From Brugia malayi (taxonomy: Eukaryota > Nematoda > Chromadorea > Rhabditida > Onchocercidae): DNA of 64,000 nt. The DNA is taken from contig NW_025062477.1 in NCBI RefSeq assembly GCF_000002995.4, positions 1,506,001-1,570,000 on the forward strand, given 5' to 3'. A model generated the notes under the pieces. It made no database searches, was not told the DNA's origin, and was given only the letters and a program-made list of their open reading frames with translations. Positions 28,901 to 41,869 of this stretch are shown piece by piece (within the stretch, counting starts at the first letter, position 1; the number at the start of each line of letters is the position of its first letter). A program made the position numbers and the translations under genes.

Positions 28901-31900
28901 TTTTGATTCAACGCTTCTGCATTAGAAAGAAGCTGATAATGTGCTTGCACTCGATGAAGGTATTGCAAATGACGTGGAGCTGCAACTGCTAGAGTATTGA
29001 ATCGAATCTTCAATGGTTCTAGCAATTCCACGGCAATTTCGCGTTCGTCTACCTTTCGGTTAAGGTAAATAGTTTGAAATCGTTCCGATCGATAAGGGAA
29101 TTCCGAGAAATGAATCTGTAAAAAAAAAAAGAAGATTTCTAATACTAAAAGCATACAATGAAACGATATGCTTAAATATTTCAAAAAATCATTTAAAGAC
29201 TTTTTTTTTAACCTAGGTATGAATATCCATCTGTTCATCCTCAGATTTTAATAAGCAGTTATCAATATTGAACGTATAAACCTTATGATGACTAATTGAT
29301 TCATTGATATTAGACAGTGATAATTGTACATCGTCCACCCGTATATCTACCGGATTTTGTATCATTTGTTCTGCAGTACATAACCATTGTGCCAATTCAG
29401 ATAATTTTTCTGGCAATTCACATTCCAAGCTATGACTCCATTCTTCCAAAAGATCTCCAATCCTTTTCCAACTATAAATAACATTTTGAAAATTTTTGTA
29501 TTAAAATCAAATTATGATTAAGAGTAGCAGGAATCATAACAGATCATAGAGTAAGCATTTCTCAGCTGGACATCGCACTCATAAAAAAGCCTGTTATCTA
29601 TATTGGATGAATAGAATGAAAGTATAATCTTATTTAAGTAGAACATTCTCAATTGGAAGAACACAAAAAATATGTCAGGTAATTGTTGTCTTATCTCTCT
29701 ACATTTATCAATTACGACTATTAAAAACAAAAGATGCGTAATTTCAGTTTAGTTTCTTCTTCATCTATGCTTTTTTCTTTTTTGCTAAAAACAAATTGTA
29801 ATTCACAAGATATTTTAGAAATGTGAATTTATTTTAACCTGTCATCAACATCATTTTTATTGCTTTTTTTTTCTTCAAGCAGTAGAGAAAAGAGAAAATA
29901 TATATGTGTGTTTATGTTTGATTTTAATGACTGTTTCAAGCATGTATTTCTCTGACGAAATAAAAAACTGATTATTTTCAAGGGAAATTTTTGAAAAGTG
30001 AATTTTTGCTATGTTTAAATAGAAACTTTAAAGGAACAAATGCGGTTTGATTTAAATAAGCCATTAAACTACTGATTGTATAAACATTCAGCAAAATCAA
30101 GTTCGAATGTCTCTACTTACTGCTGTTATGTACACAAAATCCTATTCAAAAAACACTTTATTTACAACTCCTAATTCTCATTAAAATAAAGCATTAAAGC
30201 ACACTTTCTTCCTGATAATTGTTTCAGAAAGCAAAATTTTTTTTCTGTTTAAACTTTGTTCATTTTAAAGTTTATTAGTTTACGCTTTATTGTTTATGTT
30301 ATTTACTATATACAGTACATGCTATTTTTACAGAAGATTAAACTGTTAAACCTTTTACCAAATTCTGTTCTTTTAACGTTACCTTTGATGTACTGAAGTT
30401 TCAAGTACAGAAAATAAGTTTTTAGCAGCTTAGCTAGCTAATATCAACATAATATTTCAGCTAATATCAACAACCATAATCTAGGATATACTGATAAAAT
30501 AAACATCGAAAGGAGAAACGATATTATTTCTACTTAACTTTTCCTTCCATTCATCATTATATTTTCAAAATCAATCGTTACTATGCTAATTTTATCAATA
30601 AAAATGGAAGGAAAGAGAAATAAGAATTTCTGAAAGATATACTCTGTACAGTACAGAAGAATATGCATAGTATATATGAATGTCTTTTCTACCACTACCG
30701 CCCGTACTTCAAGATATTTCTGTTAATTTAATGAAGCCTCGATGCAATTCTAGACAATGTCAGGCAATTACCATACCTCTTGGATTAGATTTACCTGAGA
30801 ATGAATCATTAAAAAGATAAATGTATCAATTTTTTGAAGTGCTAAATGATATTTAATAGATTTTCTTGATTTCTAAACAAGCTATAGGTGTAAGCTTACC
30901 TGGCTTCAATTTGATTCCATTCACCTTCCGGTAATTTAGTAGCATATTCGCGAAGTGAATAATATGCATTGCGATGCTCAAAATACTGTTTTCGTAATGA
31001 TAGATATGTCTGCAGTATATATGCAATTTAAGATAAGTTAACACATCAAATCTTGATTTTGGTCATGTATATAGATAATATAGCTTAACCAGAATGTCAT
31101 AATTGTTAGATCTAACTAGATTTTGCTAGCAAGTTCGGTATATTACTTTATACGAAATGCTAAGTAGTGCGGTTATATTTTAAGAATAAACAGTGAAAAA
31201 TGTGGAAAATTAAATGACAGTCATATAAAAAAAAAGAATTTGAAATTAAAAAACTGCCAAAGACCTGAAGAGGTATATAGATAAACAGGGTTACTGTTAA
31301 CTATAGTATCAATTAAAACAGCATATATTTACTTCAATAACATTAATAAAAGATCTCAAGATGCTAAAAGTGCCTTTATTCAAAGAAGTTAATTTATAGT
31401 TTGGGCAAATAATAATGGTTATATTTCATGGTAACGGTTTATTAAAGTGAATATAAGCAAATAAGTTACCTGATATTGATCATAAAGTGGTGCATCAACA
31501 GATGATCTTAAGATGCTCAAAGTATCTTCCATCCAGGAAATCAACGAATGGTCATCAATCATTTGACATGTAGCGATCGGTCGTAAATGCTTTAAGGTAC
31601 GAATGAACTGTGATACATAAGTAATCACAGATCGTTTATCTGATTTGTCACATAACATATCTTCCACATCAAGTAATGGTCGTATATGCAGATGTTCCTT
31701 TGCTAGTCGAAACGCCTGAAATTTCATTATTTACATATTCCACCTATATAGACAGCAGGAAATGGGCTATATATAAACAAAAGCATGTAAGGATATAAAA
31801 ATTTAATGTAAATCTTTAGAATTAGGAATGGAATAATTAATTTTTTTTTTTTTTAGAAAATTTAAGTGCATTCTCAACTTAAAACTTCCCAAATTTATTG

Positions 31901-34900
31901 AGTAGATTTTATCTACCTGCTGAAGATTTGTTTTTGGATTGCTTCGATACACAATGTCCATGTCCACCAATTCAGGTCTTATACGATGTATCAGTGCATT
32001 GAAAGCAATTCCATCACGCCAACTTTTATCCATATCAGTCAGATTGATATTATAAGGTCTTAAAGATAAGTAAATAGTGTTTCATTAATTTTCAATATAA
32101 CTTCTTAGAGTTATTTCCTTTTTTCTGTATCATATTTCGAATTCATTTAATTGATTTGATTATCTTCATTTCCCAAATATTTCATTCTCGAGTAATTTTT
32201 GCAAAATCATTTGTCTCTTATTTCTTTGTTCAAAATATTTCTAGTCTTGAAGACTGCAAATCATTTTAAATCAGTTTAACACTTATTTTCCTTAAAATGT
32301 ATGAACAATATTGAGCAAATCAATCAACATTCAAACTACCTTGCAAGTTGTGCATTTACCCATCGTAATACTACACGATCAACAGGTGCTTTTAGACGTC
32401 CAATACGTAACTGATGTGGTAATTTACCAAAGGGACTATTTCCGTTGCCAATTCTAGACGTTGATGGGCTATTGGCCAATTCTAGCTCAAATCCCCATTC
32501 TTTCAACAACTGGACGTTAGTCTCGATCTATAAGAGTGTGTACAAAGAAGAGTAAAGATGTAATCCCTACTTTTTTAAATTTGATTTAAAAAAATACTTA
32601 ACAAAGAAAATATTATTTAAGAAAATTTGATCAAATTAAGCAATTTTATACCTGGAAATGAAGGATCATCTGCCAAATGAGTCCACAAATTATTCGAGGA
32701 TTTCCATTGGCTATATCTGCTGGATTATTGTTCACCAAATCAAGACCGCGACGTCGCAAAGCTGCTAGTGCTGTTGTTAAATTGCTGATATGGTGTACCC
32801 GTTTTGATTCTTTTGCCTTATTAATTGGCTAGAAATTTTGAAATTTCATTGAAATTCATTAATGCAAAAAAAAATTATATATTATCTTGCAAATTCAAGC
32901 ACATTTTGAAAATTCAAGAGAAAAATTCTGTTTGAAATTTCAAATTCATTTTCAACCTTATTTCGTTTCAATTTTACATTTATTATTAAATAGTGAACAA
33001 AAAGAAGGCTGGCCATTAATTTGACCAAGTCATTAATTTTTGAATTCTATGACTTTCCATTTCTACTCTATTTTCATCAGATTCATTAATTAAAAAGAAT
33101 CAAAATATTTTTTTCAGCAAAACATAACTAATATTCTACTTCAGAAAATCTTGAAAGAATCTGTTGATAGTATTACAAAATGCTCAATGAGATAACAACA
33201 TACCAGTGCTTCACCGGTAAGAACTTCGATAAGATGGCATAATAATACACCATCTCTGAGATCCTCAAATAGATCTTCCACCAGTTCTGACGAACTATGC
33301 TAAAAAAATTATTTTATTACTTAATTAACAACATTTGCTAAATTAATAAAAGTTACTTTAACCACATTTGAATCATATTTTACTACACAACTTTATATCT
33401 TCAAAATAATGGATTTGAAGATTTCAATTCAGAATATTGTTAAATGATACTAGCAAAAGGACGAATTAAATATGCCAATATTATCAAGCAAGAACAGTTT
33501 GAGCACCAAGGAAAGGAATAAATAAAATGATTCAGTATTTGATATTATGTACTTTTATATGATGGAACTTATTCACAAATAAGTGTTTTTGTTAGTGCGT
33601 TGAATATTTACTTATATTTTTGTAATTTTACTTTTTATAACTTCTTATAATTTTACTTTTGCTTTTGTTTCCCCATTACATTGTTAAGTTTGACCATTAT
33701 GAAATGGTAAATATTACTGAATTGTGAAATGAAGTAATAATTAGATGAAAATTTTGTTATTATTTCTAAATAATAAATTCACTTGCTATGCTTTTAAATG
33801 GATTCTTTCATAAGCGAGAATTATCAGAGGTAAGTAAACTTGACAATATGACTTTGCTGAAAGCCATTTATGATTGAAGTTTAAATAAATTACAATAACA
33901 GATCTTCAAATTAAGAAAACTGCATAAGTGATAAGAAAATCACCACTATTCTGATATATCATCATAGAATAATTTGTAAAAATATTCAAAAATGGAAAAT
34001 GTAACTATTTACTATTTGCTTGTGACATTATTTATTACCTTATGGTCCCACTCATGATAACTGTATGATTTGTTTACGAAAAATCAAATAGTTTCTCCTC
34101 CATATTCACTGCTTATTTTTTCAAAAGAAACTTCAATGAAAATTATTTGCGCAAAGAATTATTCACTTTTTTGTCAAACTTCTGGGAAGAAAGCATCGAA
34201 AATAAACTGTAACTGATTTATAGGAAAAATGAAAGGATTCTTGAAAGCATAAATGAAATGGAGGTAATATCAACAGAATAGCAATGGGATGGTACTAAAG
34301 CTTATAAAATCCAATGTACTGCTCTTGAAATTTATAAAAACTTATACAAAACTTTTCTTCTCTTCATTTTTCTACTCCACCCTAAAATTTGTTTATGTGT
34401 TTTTGCTTTTTTAGAATATTCTCAGAGTTATACTGAAATAAAAACAAAATCATTTGAGAAGTTTTAGTGTGAATTTTTGTACCATTCTGTATTTTGACAC
34501 AAATTAGCGAACATTCAAATTCGGATCACAACAGCTGCAGAAGAATGATGAATTTATAATTGATGAAATGTTCATTTACGAGTGAAGTTGTCTAATGAAA
34601 TATTAATGAAATATATTAAAAGTATAATCGTACGGGCGCAAGGATGAAGAGAAAAATGCAAATAGATGAATGATTTCGGAGCGACAAAAATATACCCAAT
34701 GATAAATCAAATTTCATAGTAATTTACACAAAGATCGCTTATTCTTACTCAATATCAATTTAATTTTTAAATTACGAAATTAATGCAAAACATATAATAA
34801 TGTTTTATTTCGTACCTCAATCAAAATGAGTCTAAAAAAAAAGATTCAGTTTATCTTGCAGACTTAATGAATAATAGCTAATCGCTTCTCTACCAGAAAG

Positions 34901-37847
34901 TGAGTGTAAATTTTTCTTTTCACAACAAATTTTAATTGATGATTTACTAGGATTAACATTTTTTAATTTGCACCTAAATATCTGTAAATCATTTCTCATT
35001 CATTTCTTAGCTTTCTTTCTTTTTTTCTTCTGGAATGAACAACATGACTGGTAAAAGTTAACTTGAATGGTCAAAATTAGCACCAATAAAATAGAATTTT
35101 TATTAGAATTCTTTAGTGACAGTTGATCCCTATTTAATGAAAAAAAATTTTCTTTTTTTTTTTTTTTTGGCTAGTTGATTTTACCCAATGATACCTTTTT
35201 CAAACTGTTTCTAACTATCTATTACTCACTACATTACACACTTTTGACAGCAAAATTACTGCAAGATAAAAACGATAAATTCAAAAAAAAAAAAAAAAAA
35301 AAAAAATGCAAAATGTTATAGCAATAAAAACGGTGAGAAAACTAACAGTTTCAAGATGATAATTGACCCATTTTGTAAATGTCTTCTTTTGCATCTCATC
35401 GTGTTCATCTGAAACTGCATGCAGTCTATGATGTATATTTATCATTAATGATAAGTAATAATTCTTGTAGGAAACAAAAAAAAATTAGTGTATTAAATTG
35501 AATAAATTATGCAGTTAATAAATAAATAATCAGATCTGCACAAATATTATTCCAAATAATAAATAAATAAACAGCTCCACACAAATATAATTTCAGATTT
35601 TGAATTTATTCATTGATTTGTAATCTTGAACTAGGTTGATTAATATTTGTTGAATTTTCCAAAAGGAATATTGTTGGTTTTCTTGGAAAAAATACATTAT
35701 TTAATATCATTATCTTTTTGGAATATATTTTCTCTCAGCGAGATTATAGCTATATAAAATAGTACTGAATAGTAATAGCAGTTTGAGTCTATTGCTTTAA
35801 ACTTAATCGTATGCCATGAAAATGATGAAGTAGGTTAGTGGCAAATTCTGATGACTGCACAGCTGTCACCAAGAAAGAAAAGCTTTTATAGTTTTTTTAA
35901 CCGATAAAAGAATAATTCCAAAATGATAGTGAAGTTAGGGAGTGATGACAGTATAGGATGACAAGAAAACACTGGAAGGAGAAGACTATTTCGTTGATGC
36001 TTTATTAATATTCAATTTTATTCTTTTTTTTTTTTTTTTTTTCTTTTTTGCTGATCACATGAAACACAGACAATGATCATACGACAGAGAGAATTGCTAT
36101 TGGATTGATAAGTTTATGTTTTAATTTAAATAATGTCAGCCACTTTTTGGAATCAACGTACGGAAAAAAAAAAAGAGCGAACGAATCGTTTCAATCTTTC
36201 GAAGTTCAGAACAGCAATATGAATGTATTAAATTAGGTAACCATTTTAAGTTTCCCTTCCTTTCATAACGATTACTTATACTGACAAGCAATTACTCACA
36301 AATGATTCTTTCCAAATTTAACTATCTGGAAATTCTTATTATTGTAGGATGTTTTTTTATGATTTGTTTAACGTTTTAAAAATATTCTTTTTGTTAAAAT
36401 CAAGAGAGATGATTGTTACTAAACATTATGATAATTAACAAAATATTAAAAGAAATGCTTACGTCGGAAAAATGGAAAGCATGTACAGCATGGTGCGGAC
36501 ATGTACATAAAAGTTCTGCAAATGATATAACTAAGAACAGTAAAATTAACGTCGTATTTATTTTCAGCGTAAGTAAAACAACAATAAAAGTATTACTGAA
36601 TACATCTAAGGATATAATGCTACAGCAATAGAATAACATCCTTCTTATTTCTAATTAATTAGATTAGAGTAACTAATGGATACCTATGCAAGATATTGCG
36701 TAGGTTTACTTATGAGTTATCAAGAAAGTTAAAATAGCCCCATAAAATTTTTTTTAATATGCACTAAATTAATAAAGATCTATTCATAGTATCAAACATA
36801 AAGTCCATGCACTCATTACTAAAATTTGAGACATTAAGTAAAAAAAAACAAAAAACAAACAAAAAACACAAGAAATGCACAGGTGGTTTTACTGGCTTCA
36901 GTCCCAGTTATTTTATTAGTGATGATGAAAAATAGAGTAAACAACATTGAGGGTGGAGATTTCTGATCATCACATGATGTGAAGCAAGATAGGAAAGAAA
37001 TTTATTTTATGTAATAATACATACACACATATATATATATATATACCTACCCACCACACCCAGAGACATATACAGACAGATAGAAACAACAAATATTGAT
37101 GATTGAAGTCCTTACAAATACACTAACTAGCATTATTAGAGTTTAATTGGTTTGGGTGACAACAACGATGAAAGCGACTAGGTGGCAACAACCGTGCAAT
37201 GCTGCTTACTCATCGGTGATCAACAATAATCTTAAGAACAACACACTGAAACGACGATGTGACATATTTGTCTGTCACCGAGATATCTTCCAACTTCGAA
37301 AGCCATCAATAACCTCATCTTATTAAATTTAGTAACTATAATGTTTGAGCATATGATTGTTTCAATACATTGGAATTTTCAATTTTTCATTTGTATCTCG
37401 CAATTCTATCAAATGATGATGTTTCGTATGCAGCATGTTGTAATGTTTCTGCTATACATTGAACAACTCATCATTTCATACAGTACTGTTCGGGTAAATA
37501 GGATGATATTTAACTAACTGTTGACTGTGATACGGGTAATCATCAAACTCGTTACAATAAATTGGTTGACTTAAATCAAACTAGTTACCATAAATTGGTT
37601 GGTTTAATTTTTGAATATATTTAATAAAAGTATTACACTGAAATGCAGGACAATTTTTTTTTTTTTCTTTTTTTTGTTATTAAAGATTATAAGATGAAAA
37701 AAAAAGTGCGCATCTATTTCTCATGCTATTTTTGTACTTCCGGATTCTTTTGCGGAAGAAACAATTCCTTTTTTTTTTTTTGAAAAATTAAGAAATTTCA
37801 AATAAATTCAAACCTCTGCTAGATGAGAGTCGTCCTGGTGAATCCAT
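1..37847 (-). CDS. anc-1: ANC-1 / nesprin (SYNE-family) giant spectrin-repeat protein, 5' part of gene, runs off left edge
   Basis: Giant cytoskeletal linker. In the ANC-1/nesprin family the N-terminal calponin-homology (CH) pair binds F-actin and a C-terminal KASH helix anchors in the outer nuclear membrane to position nuclei and organelles. About 52 exons (about 17.9 kb coding, about 5,970 codons) can be chained in frame from an ATG at 37847 to the left edge. From N to C they give the CH pair (residues about 14-275), a unique spectrin-like rod of about 1,550 residues, then a tandem array of nearly identical 1,424-codon units (about 4,100 residues visible). The combination of nesprin-type CH domains and huge near-perfect tandem repeats is the hallmark of nematode ANC-1. 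Nearly all junctions are GT-AG. The KASH domain lies outside the window, and exon boundaries are read by eye. Alternatives such as dystonin, spectrin or plectin fit worse, because the CH sequences are nesprin-like and the repeats are ANC-1-like. Confidence 0.9.
4933..9867 (-). repeat. anc-1: anc-1 tandem mega-repeat, copy B (complete unit)
   Basis: The only complete unit in the window, 4,935 bp. Exons in transcription order, 5' to 3': 8986-9660 (675 bp), 8304-8879 (576), 5990-8158 (2,169), 5739-5870 (132), 5207-5644 (438) and 4835-5116 (282, which straddles the arbitrary unit border). Together they make 4,272 bp or 1,424 codons. Every exon length is a multiple of three and every intron is phase 0, so adding or losing units never breaks the frame. 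Introns (about 90-145 bp) are as conserved between copies as exons. The visible differences from copy A are the F/L codon (base 6044) and three extra bases in the T-run near 9686-9701. Confidence 0.93.
9868..14135 (-). repeat. anc-1: anc-1 tandem mega-repeat, copy C (5'-truncated edge unit)
   Basis: Third unit, at the upstream (5') edge of the array. Exons are 9770-10051 (shared border), 10142-10579, 10674-10805, 10925-13093, 13240-13815 and the edge exon 13922-14188. It matches copy B until about 14050, then similarity decays through 14135: a 9-bp deletion removes three codons and several substitutions appear. Elsewhere I noticed only one extra A in the A-run near 13211-13221 and a synonymous C-to-T change at 13369. 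The first 408 bp or so of the 675-bp exon found in copies A and B is missing here. Confidence 0.9.
13922..14188 (-). CDS. anc-1: anc-1 array-edge exon (chimeric)
   Basis: An 89-codon, phase-0 exon that starts after an acceptor at 14189-14190 and ends at a GT donor at 13921. Its 3' two-thirds matches the 3' part of the 675-bp repeat exon (ESEKGRTKKNKKAL, then ETFGEILPPMNELISR). Its 5' third (SEHENVVQSELAQL) instead resembles the start of the neighbouring 576-bp repeat exon (MKMVQSELAEL), and the similarity is visible at DNA level around 14133-14175. It therefore looks like a fusion of two repeat exons at the boundary of the amplified array. Confidence 0.75.
14261..14294. repeat. AT-rich perfect palindrome beside the array edge
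   Basis: The sequence reads aaaca, then (ta)n, then tgttt, and is self-complementary over about 34 bp. It lies inside the 125-bp intron immediately upstream of the chimeric edge exon. Palindromic AT runs can extrude as cruciforms. Confidence 0.7.
14314..31009 (-). CDS. anc-1: anc-1 unique spectrin-like rod exons between CH domains and tandem array
   Basis: Twenty-seven exons, from low coordinate to high: 14314-14463, 14589-14774, 15004-15135, 15606-15734, 16090-16257, 16916-17014, 17298-17511, 17870-18108, 18651-18923, 19301-19390, 19631-19765, 20025-20183, 20345-20516, 20622-20764, 21458-21649, 24172-24684, 26023-26070, 26519-26671, 26888-27094, 27326-27553, 27839-28024, 28137-28276, 28332-28389, 28670-28729, 28837-29115, 29282-29471 and 30900-31009. 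They encode about 1,550 mostly helical, Glu/Lys/Leu-rich residues with scattered conserved tryptophans (NQIEASWKRIGDLLEEW at the 30900/29471 junction), as expected of divergent spectrin repeats. Most junctions are phase 0, and the phase 1 or 2 junctions pair correctly (for example 20622/20516 and 17870/17511). The donor of exon 28670-28729 is uncertain; 28657 is a stronger donor but shifts frame. Unlike the array, this part has no near-identical internal duplications. Confidence 0.8.
21650..24171. other. Long anc-1 intron (2.5 kb), no gene seen
   Basis: An AT-rich intron between exons 24172-24684 and 21458-21649, phase 0 on both sides. It holds several A/T runs (for example 21984-22000, 22957-22973 and 23173-23190). 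I see no conserved coding segment or RNA gene in it. Confidence 0.6.
24685..26022. other. anc-1 intron (1.3 kb), nothing further seen
   Basis: AT-rich intron between exons 26023-26070 and 24172-24684. Short open frames in it have no recognisable family and a composition expected of AT-rich noise. Confidence 0.55.
29472..30899. other. anc-1 intron (1.4 kb), nothing further seen
   Basis: Intron between exons 30900-31009 (ends in phase 2) and 29282-29471 (begins with one base). The join rebuilds a Ser-Trp-Lys-Arg stretch typical of a spectrin helix, which supports the boundaries. No other feature is recognised inside. Confidence 0.6.
31470..37847 (-). CDS. anc-1: anc-1 N-terminal exons encoding the CH1-CH2 actin-binding domain
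   Basis: Seven exons: 37814-37847 (from the ATG), 35347-35408, 33204-33299, 32652-32828, 32340-32527, 31917-32058 and 31470-31715. Phases join without a break and give about 315 residues. CH1 (residues about 14-123) shows KKTFTKWVNYHL, then VEDLFEDLRDGVLLCHLIEVLTG, read as typical CH helices, and ends GLIWQMILHFQ. A 45-residue linker rich in Ser/Asn/Gly follows. CH2 (about 170-275) shows VDRVVLRWVNAQL, DKSWRDGIAFNALIHRIRPELVD and DKRSVITYVSQF. CH1 followed by CH2 is the actin-binding arrangement of nesprins, spectrins and alpha-actinins. The first ATG sits 10 nt after a TTTTAG acceptor, so trans-splicing of a spliced leader onto this exon is likely. A further upstream cis-exon cannot be excluded. 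The introns here are long, about 2.0 and 2.4 kb. Confidence 0.88.
33300..37813. other. Two long 5' introns of anc-1 around the small exon 35347-35408
   Basis: About 2.0 kb (33300-35346) and 2.4 kb (35409-37813) of AT-rich intron. They contain poly-A/T runs (35152-35168, 35284-35306, 36026-36042, 37653-37675) and a short CA/TA tract near 37020-37046. Long first introns in nematodes often carry enhancers, but I see no specific motif that can be named. An open frame at 36413-36631 was not accepted as a gene. Confidence 0.55.
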
Positions 37848-39065
37848 TCGTGAATTGCTAAAATATATGTTAAGTTTTTCTCTTTTTTTTTTTTTTTTTC
37901 AATCATTAATTTTTATTAAAATTGCAATAAAACGTAATGACGTAAACGCGAATACAGTATAATGAATATTAAAAATATTCACTGTATAATAGGAATTGTT
38001 ATTAATAAATCATTTCACTCATCCAAATATATCAATCTAATTTTATAAATGGAAATAGCAATTTCTTTCATTAGTTCATTTTTAAATAATATTTTTTGAT
38101 AAAAAATTTTATGAAAATCATGAACAGTGTAAATAATATATATGCATAATTTGAAATAGCTTATTAACAGCATTTATAGAACAACCATTTATTAAGCAAC
38201 ATTAATTGCATAAATTCTAAGTAACGATAATATGTAGCTAAGCAATTTAAAATATTACACATAATAAATCCATCGGAAAAGATAAGCAAATGTCCACTGA
38301 AACCAATTCAACATATTTATGCATATACATAACATTCTTCTTTATCAGTAAACAAATAAACAAATAATATAAGTTAATAAATTTATATTAAGTTAAAAAA
38401 TATAAGTTAAAAAACATATATATATATATATATATAATAAACTATAAAAAGCAAATAATAAAATAATAGAATTTGTTTTTTCTTCCTTTCTCTTTTTTTT
38501 TTTTTTTGTTCTCTTTAAATTTTCATTACTTTTTGAAACATAGTAAGTGCGTGCGTGTATGTTTGCTTATCCTCTTTACTTTTTCTCACCTATTTTTAAC
38601 CTTTCTTTTTCTTACATTAATCTTACATTATAGAAAGTTAGTAAGTTTCTAAGTTTACGAAGTGTACTTAATCATATGTATGAGGTACACAGTCTAATAT
38701 TTCTGTATTATTTTAAATCAAATTTTAAAAGTTTTTATGATATAATTTGGATGAATATAGCTGTAAAAACAAACATTCCTGTTAGTCAACAAGCAAAAAA
38801 GAAAAAAAAAAAAAAAAACGGAAAATTCCTCAGTTAACAACACGCAACTATGATGATACATACATAGCAAAAAGGCAAATTAAAAAAAAAAAAAGGAGAA
38901 AGAGAGAAAAAATAAGATGCAAAAATTTTAGAAATATTTTTTCGTACTGTTCGAACATCAAATTAGCATTATTTTCATTAATTGTTACTAAAAGAGAATC
39001 TATAGAGGTGTAGCAAATGTAACATTACAATCATTAACAAATACATTTCTTCCTTTCCCTTTTTT

Positions 39066-39104
39066 TCTCTCTCTCCTCTCCTCTCTCTCTCTCTCTCTCT
39101 CTTT
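39066..39104. repeat. CT microsatellite
   Basis: Polypyrimidine (CT)n run in the intergenic region. A second run lies at 39521-39554. Confidence 0.9.
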
Positions 39105-39519
39105 CACTTATTTCGTCACCACTGTTTCCTCCATATTAGAAAAAGGAAATAAACCGAAGAAAATATTTTTGAAAAAAAAAATTTCACTCATAAATTATTT
39201 AATGAAATAAAATAGAATGTAATATTACAAAAATAAATACATGATAAATGAACAAATAAGAGAGTTAAGCAAATAAATTAATTTTTTAAAAAAAAAAAAA
39301 AAAAAAAAGTAGGAAAAGTTGAGAAAAATGAATAATAGGAGGAAAAAATTGATGCACATATGAAAGCATCGTTTGTTATTTGATAAGATATTGAAATATG
39401 CAAGAGAACAGAAAGAAAAAAAAAAAAAAAAAAAAACTTTTCTAGTGAATTGTTGCATCAATTTCTATATATTGGATTGGTATGAATAAACTAGAAATAT
39501 ATTTTAACATTTCATCTAA

Positions 39520-39520
<1 letters not shown>

Positions 39521-39554
<34 letters not shown>
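39521..39554. repeat. CT microsatellite
   Basis: A (CT)n run with one TTT interruption near its right end. Confidence 0.9.
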
Positions 39555-41671
39555 GTAAGATTAAATTCATTGTAGTTCATTGAAATTCATTTCCTAATTT
39601 CTGTATGCGCTTTTTTTTTTTCCCTGTTTCTTGATAAAAAAAGAAAGTGATAATGTGACTAATTTTCTAAATCTGCAAAAATATTTTAAAGTTTATATGT
39701 TAGCGTTATAATGACAATATTATTACACACAAATGCTTTAGCTTAGATCAGAGATTAAATTGCTAATATTCAAAATTCCCATTCCTCTTTATTATTGAAA
39801 TTTGATTTTTACTTTTTTTTTTTTTTTTTTGGAAAGAGAATATTTTTGCATAGATTTCCTTCACGAAGAAATGTAATAATTTCGCTACTTTTCTCATCAA
39901 ATAGATATGAGCTGAGAGTTTTTTTTTTTTTTTTTATCTGTTGTAAATTTCACACTGAAATTAGGCAAATTGTAATAAACTCAATTTGAATAATATTAAC
40001 TTCTTTTAGACAAAAGAAAAATCTAATTTCTTTTTCAGGGTCACTTATTTATTACTACTGACCATTTGATACTATTTTTTTTTTCTTTTTGTTGTTGAAA
40101 ATGCAATGAAAATTTTGATCCAACGAAAATAGAAATTTCCATTCATTTTACTTTTTATTTTATAACTACTCAAAAAGTTCCACATTCCACATTGCACTAT
40201 CTAAGTTGGAGATAATTAGTTAATAAAATAAAACAATTGAGTAAAAAATTCAAAAAAAAAAAAAAAATAAATAAATAAATAAAATGGAATTCAAGAGAAG
40301 TGCTTTTCACGTTTTATTTGCGATAATAATGTAACAACAACTACTTACGACAATAATAAGTCGTACTTTTAACATTATATCCTTTGCAAACACGGCATAT
40401 CAGTGATTACGATACTGTCGAGAAAAAAAAAATAGGAAATCGAACTACTTCGAGAGTTACTGCAAGAGAAGAGAGAGAGAGAAAGAAATTGATGCTAAAA
40501 AAAAAAAAAAAGAAACAAATGGACTCATTCTTCAAGGACAGAGAAGAGAAAAGCGCAAAAGTGTATTGTGATGTATGTGTAAATTACCCCACCGTCCTCA
40601 TCTTTTTGTTTTTTGTTTTTACAAATAAAAAAAAAAAAGGAGAAAGAAAAGATGAAATTAATGGATGCTTGAAATGAATGATGAAAAAAATGCATCTATT
40701 TTGTCTATTTACCTTTTTCATGAAGTAATTAATTATCAAGTTTTTTTCAATCTTTAACTTTTAATTATCGAAATTTCTAATTTCAAAACATAGAAATAAT
40801 ACTAGTCATTTTAACTTTAACTTAGCTTTGTCACAAATTTGCCTCAAAATCTCTATCTCTTACGTTTATTTACTGCTATTATTATAAGCAATATGTTGTC
40901 AATTAGCAAAAGCATGAGAACATGACAATTTTAATGAAATTAAAACAAATTTTCATAGTATTTTCATCTCAAATATATCTTCATTTATTTTATTTTATAT
41001 TTATTATTTATTTATTTATTTATATTTATTCAATTTATTTATTAACAGATAATTACTAACAGATATCGTTAAAATAACACATCTTCTATAGCTTCTGTCT
41101 TCTGAAAAAAAAATATATATGCATATCTAAATAGATATAATATATGCATAGAAAAATACATATCTAAATAAATATAATTGTTAACAAAAATATTCAAGAA
41201 ATATGCAAAACAAAAAAAAAAAAAGAAGGAATGTTGAAAGAAAATAAATCAATTTTTCCTTCTTTTTTTTTTTTTTTTTTTTTTGTTTTTCATCCAGTTT
41301 CTATTATTAAACCTATTTTTCAATATAATATCCTCTTCAGGCAAATATTATTTAAGCAGAAAAAAATTAATATTAAATCAATAATAACACAGCAAAAAGA
41401 AAAAGGATAAATTTCCTTCATTTCAAATAATAAATTCTTGATTATTCACTTAAATAATAAATATAATTCAATCAAATTAAATATTTCACAACAAAATTTT
41501 TTTTTAAAAAAAGAAGCAAAAACAAAGAATTAACAAAATATTTCACTGATAACTTTTATTAGTTAAAAGTAGTAAACAATGAATGAAACTTTTAGAAGCA
41601 AAAAAGCACAACGATACAAAAAGTAAATTTATTACCAAATTTCTTAGCTCTTTTTCATTCTGTTCGTAAAG

Positions 41672-41770
41672 ATGTGTGTGTATGTATGTGTGTATGTGTG
41701 TGTGTGTGTGTATGTGTGTGTGTATGTGTGTATGTGTGTGTATGTGTGTGTGCATGTATGTATGTATGTA

Positions 41771-41864
<94 letters not shown>
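41672..41864. repeat. TG microsatellite with TATG interruptions (about 190 bp)
   Basis: (TG)n with interspersed TATG/TGCATG units, all in one dinucleotide register. Both strands stay open across it in several frames, giving meaningless Cys-Val and Thr-His repeats. A weaker TG/TATG/CTG tract follows at 41950-42005. Alternating purine-pyrimidine DNA of this kind can adopt Z-form. Confidence 0.95.

Positions 41865-41869
<5 letters not shown>

Noticed and set aside
30095..30125. GTTCGAAT motif resembling a tRNA T-loop
   Set aside because: No matching acceptor stem, D-arm or anticodon arm could be folded around it by eye.
36413..36631. 72-codon plus-strand frame in the anc-1 first-intron region
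   Set aside because: An open frame also exists on the opposite strand, the composition is random-like, and no domain is visible.
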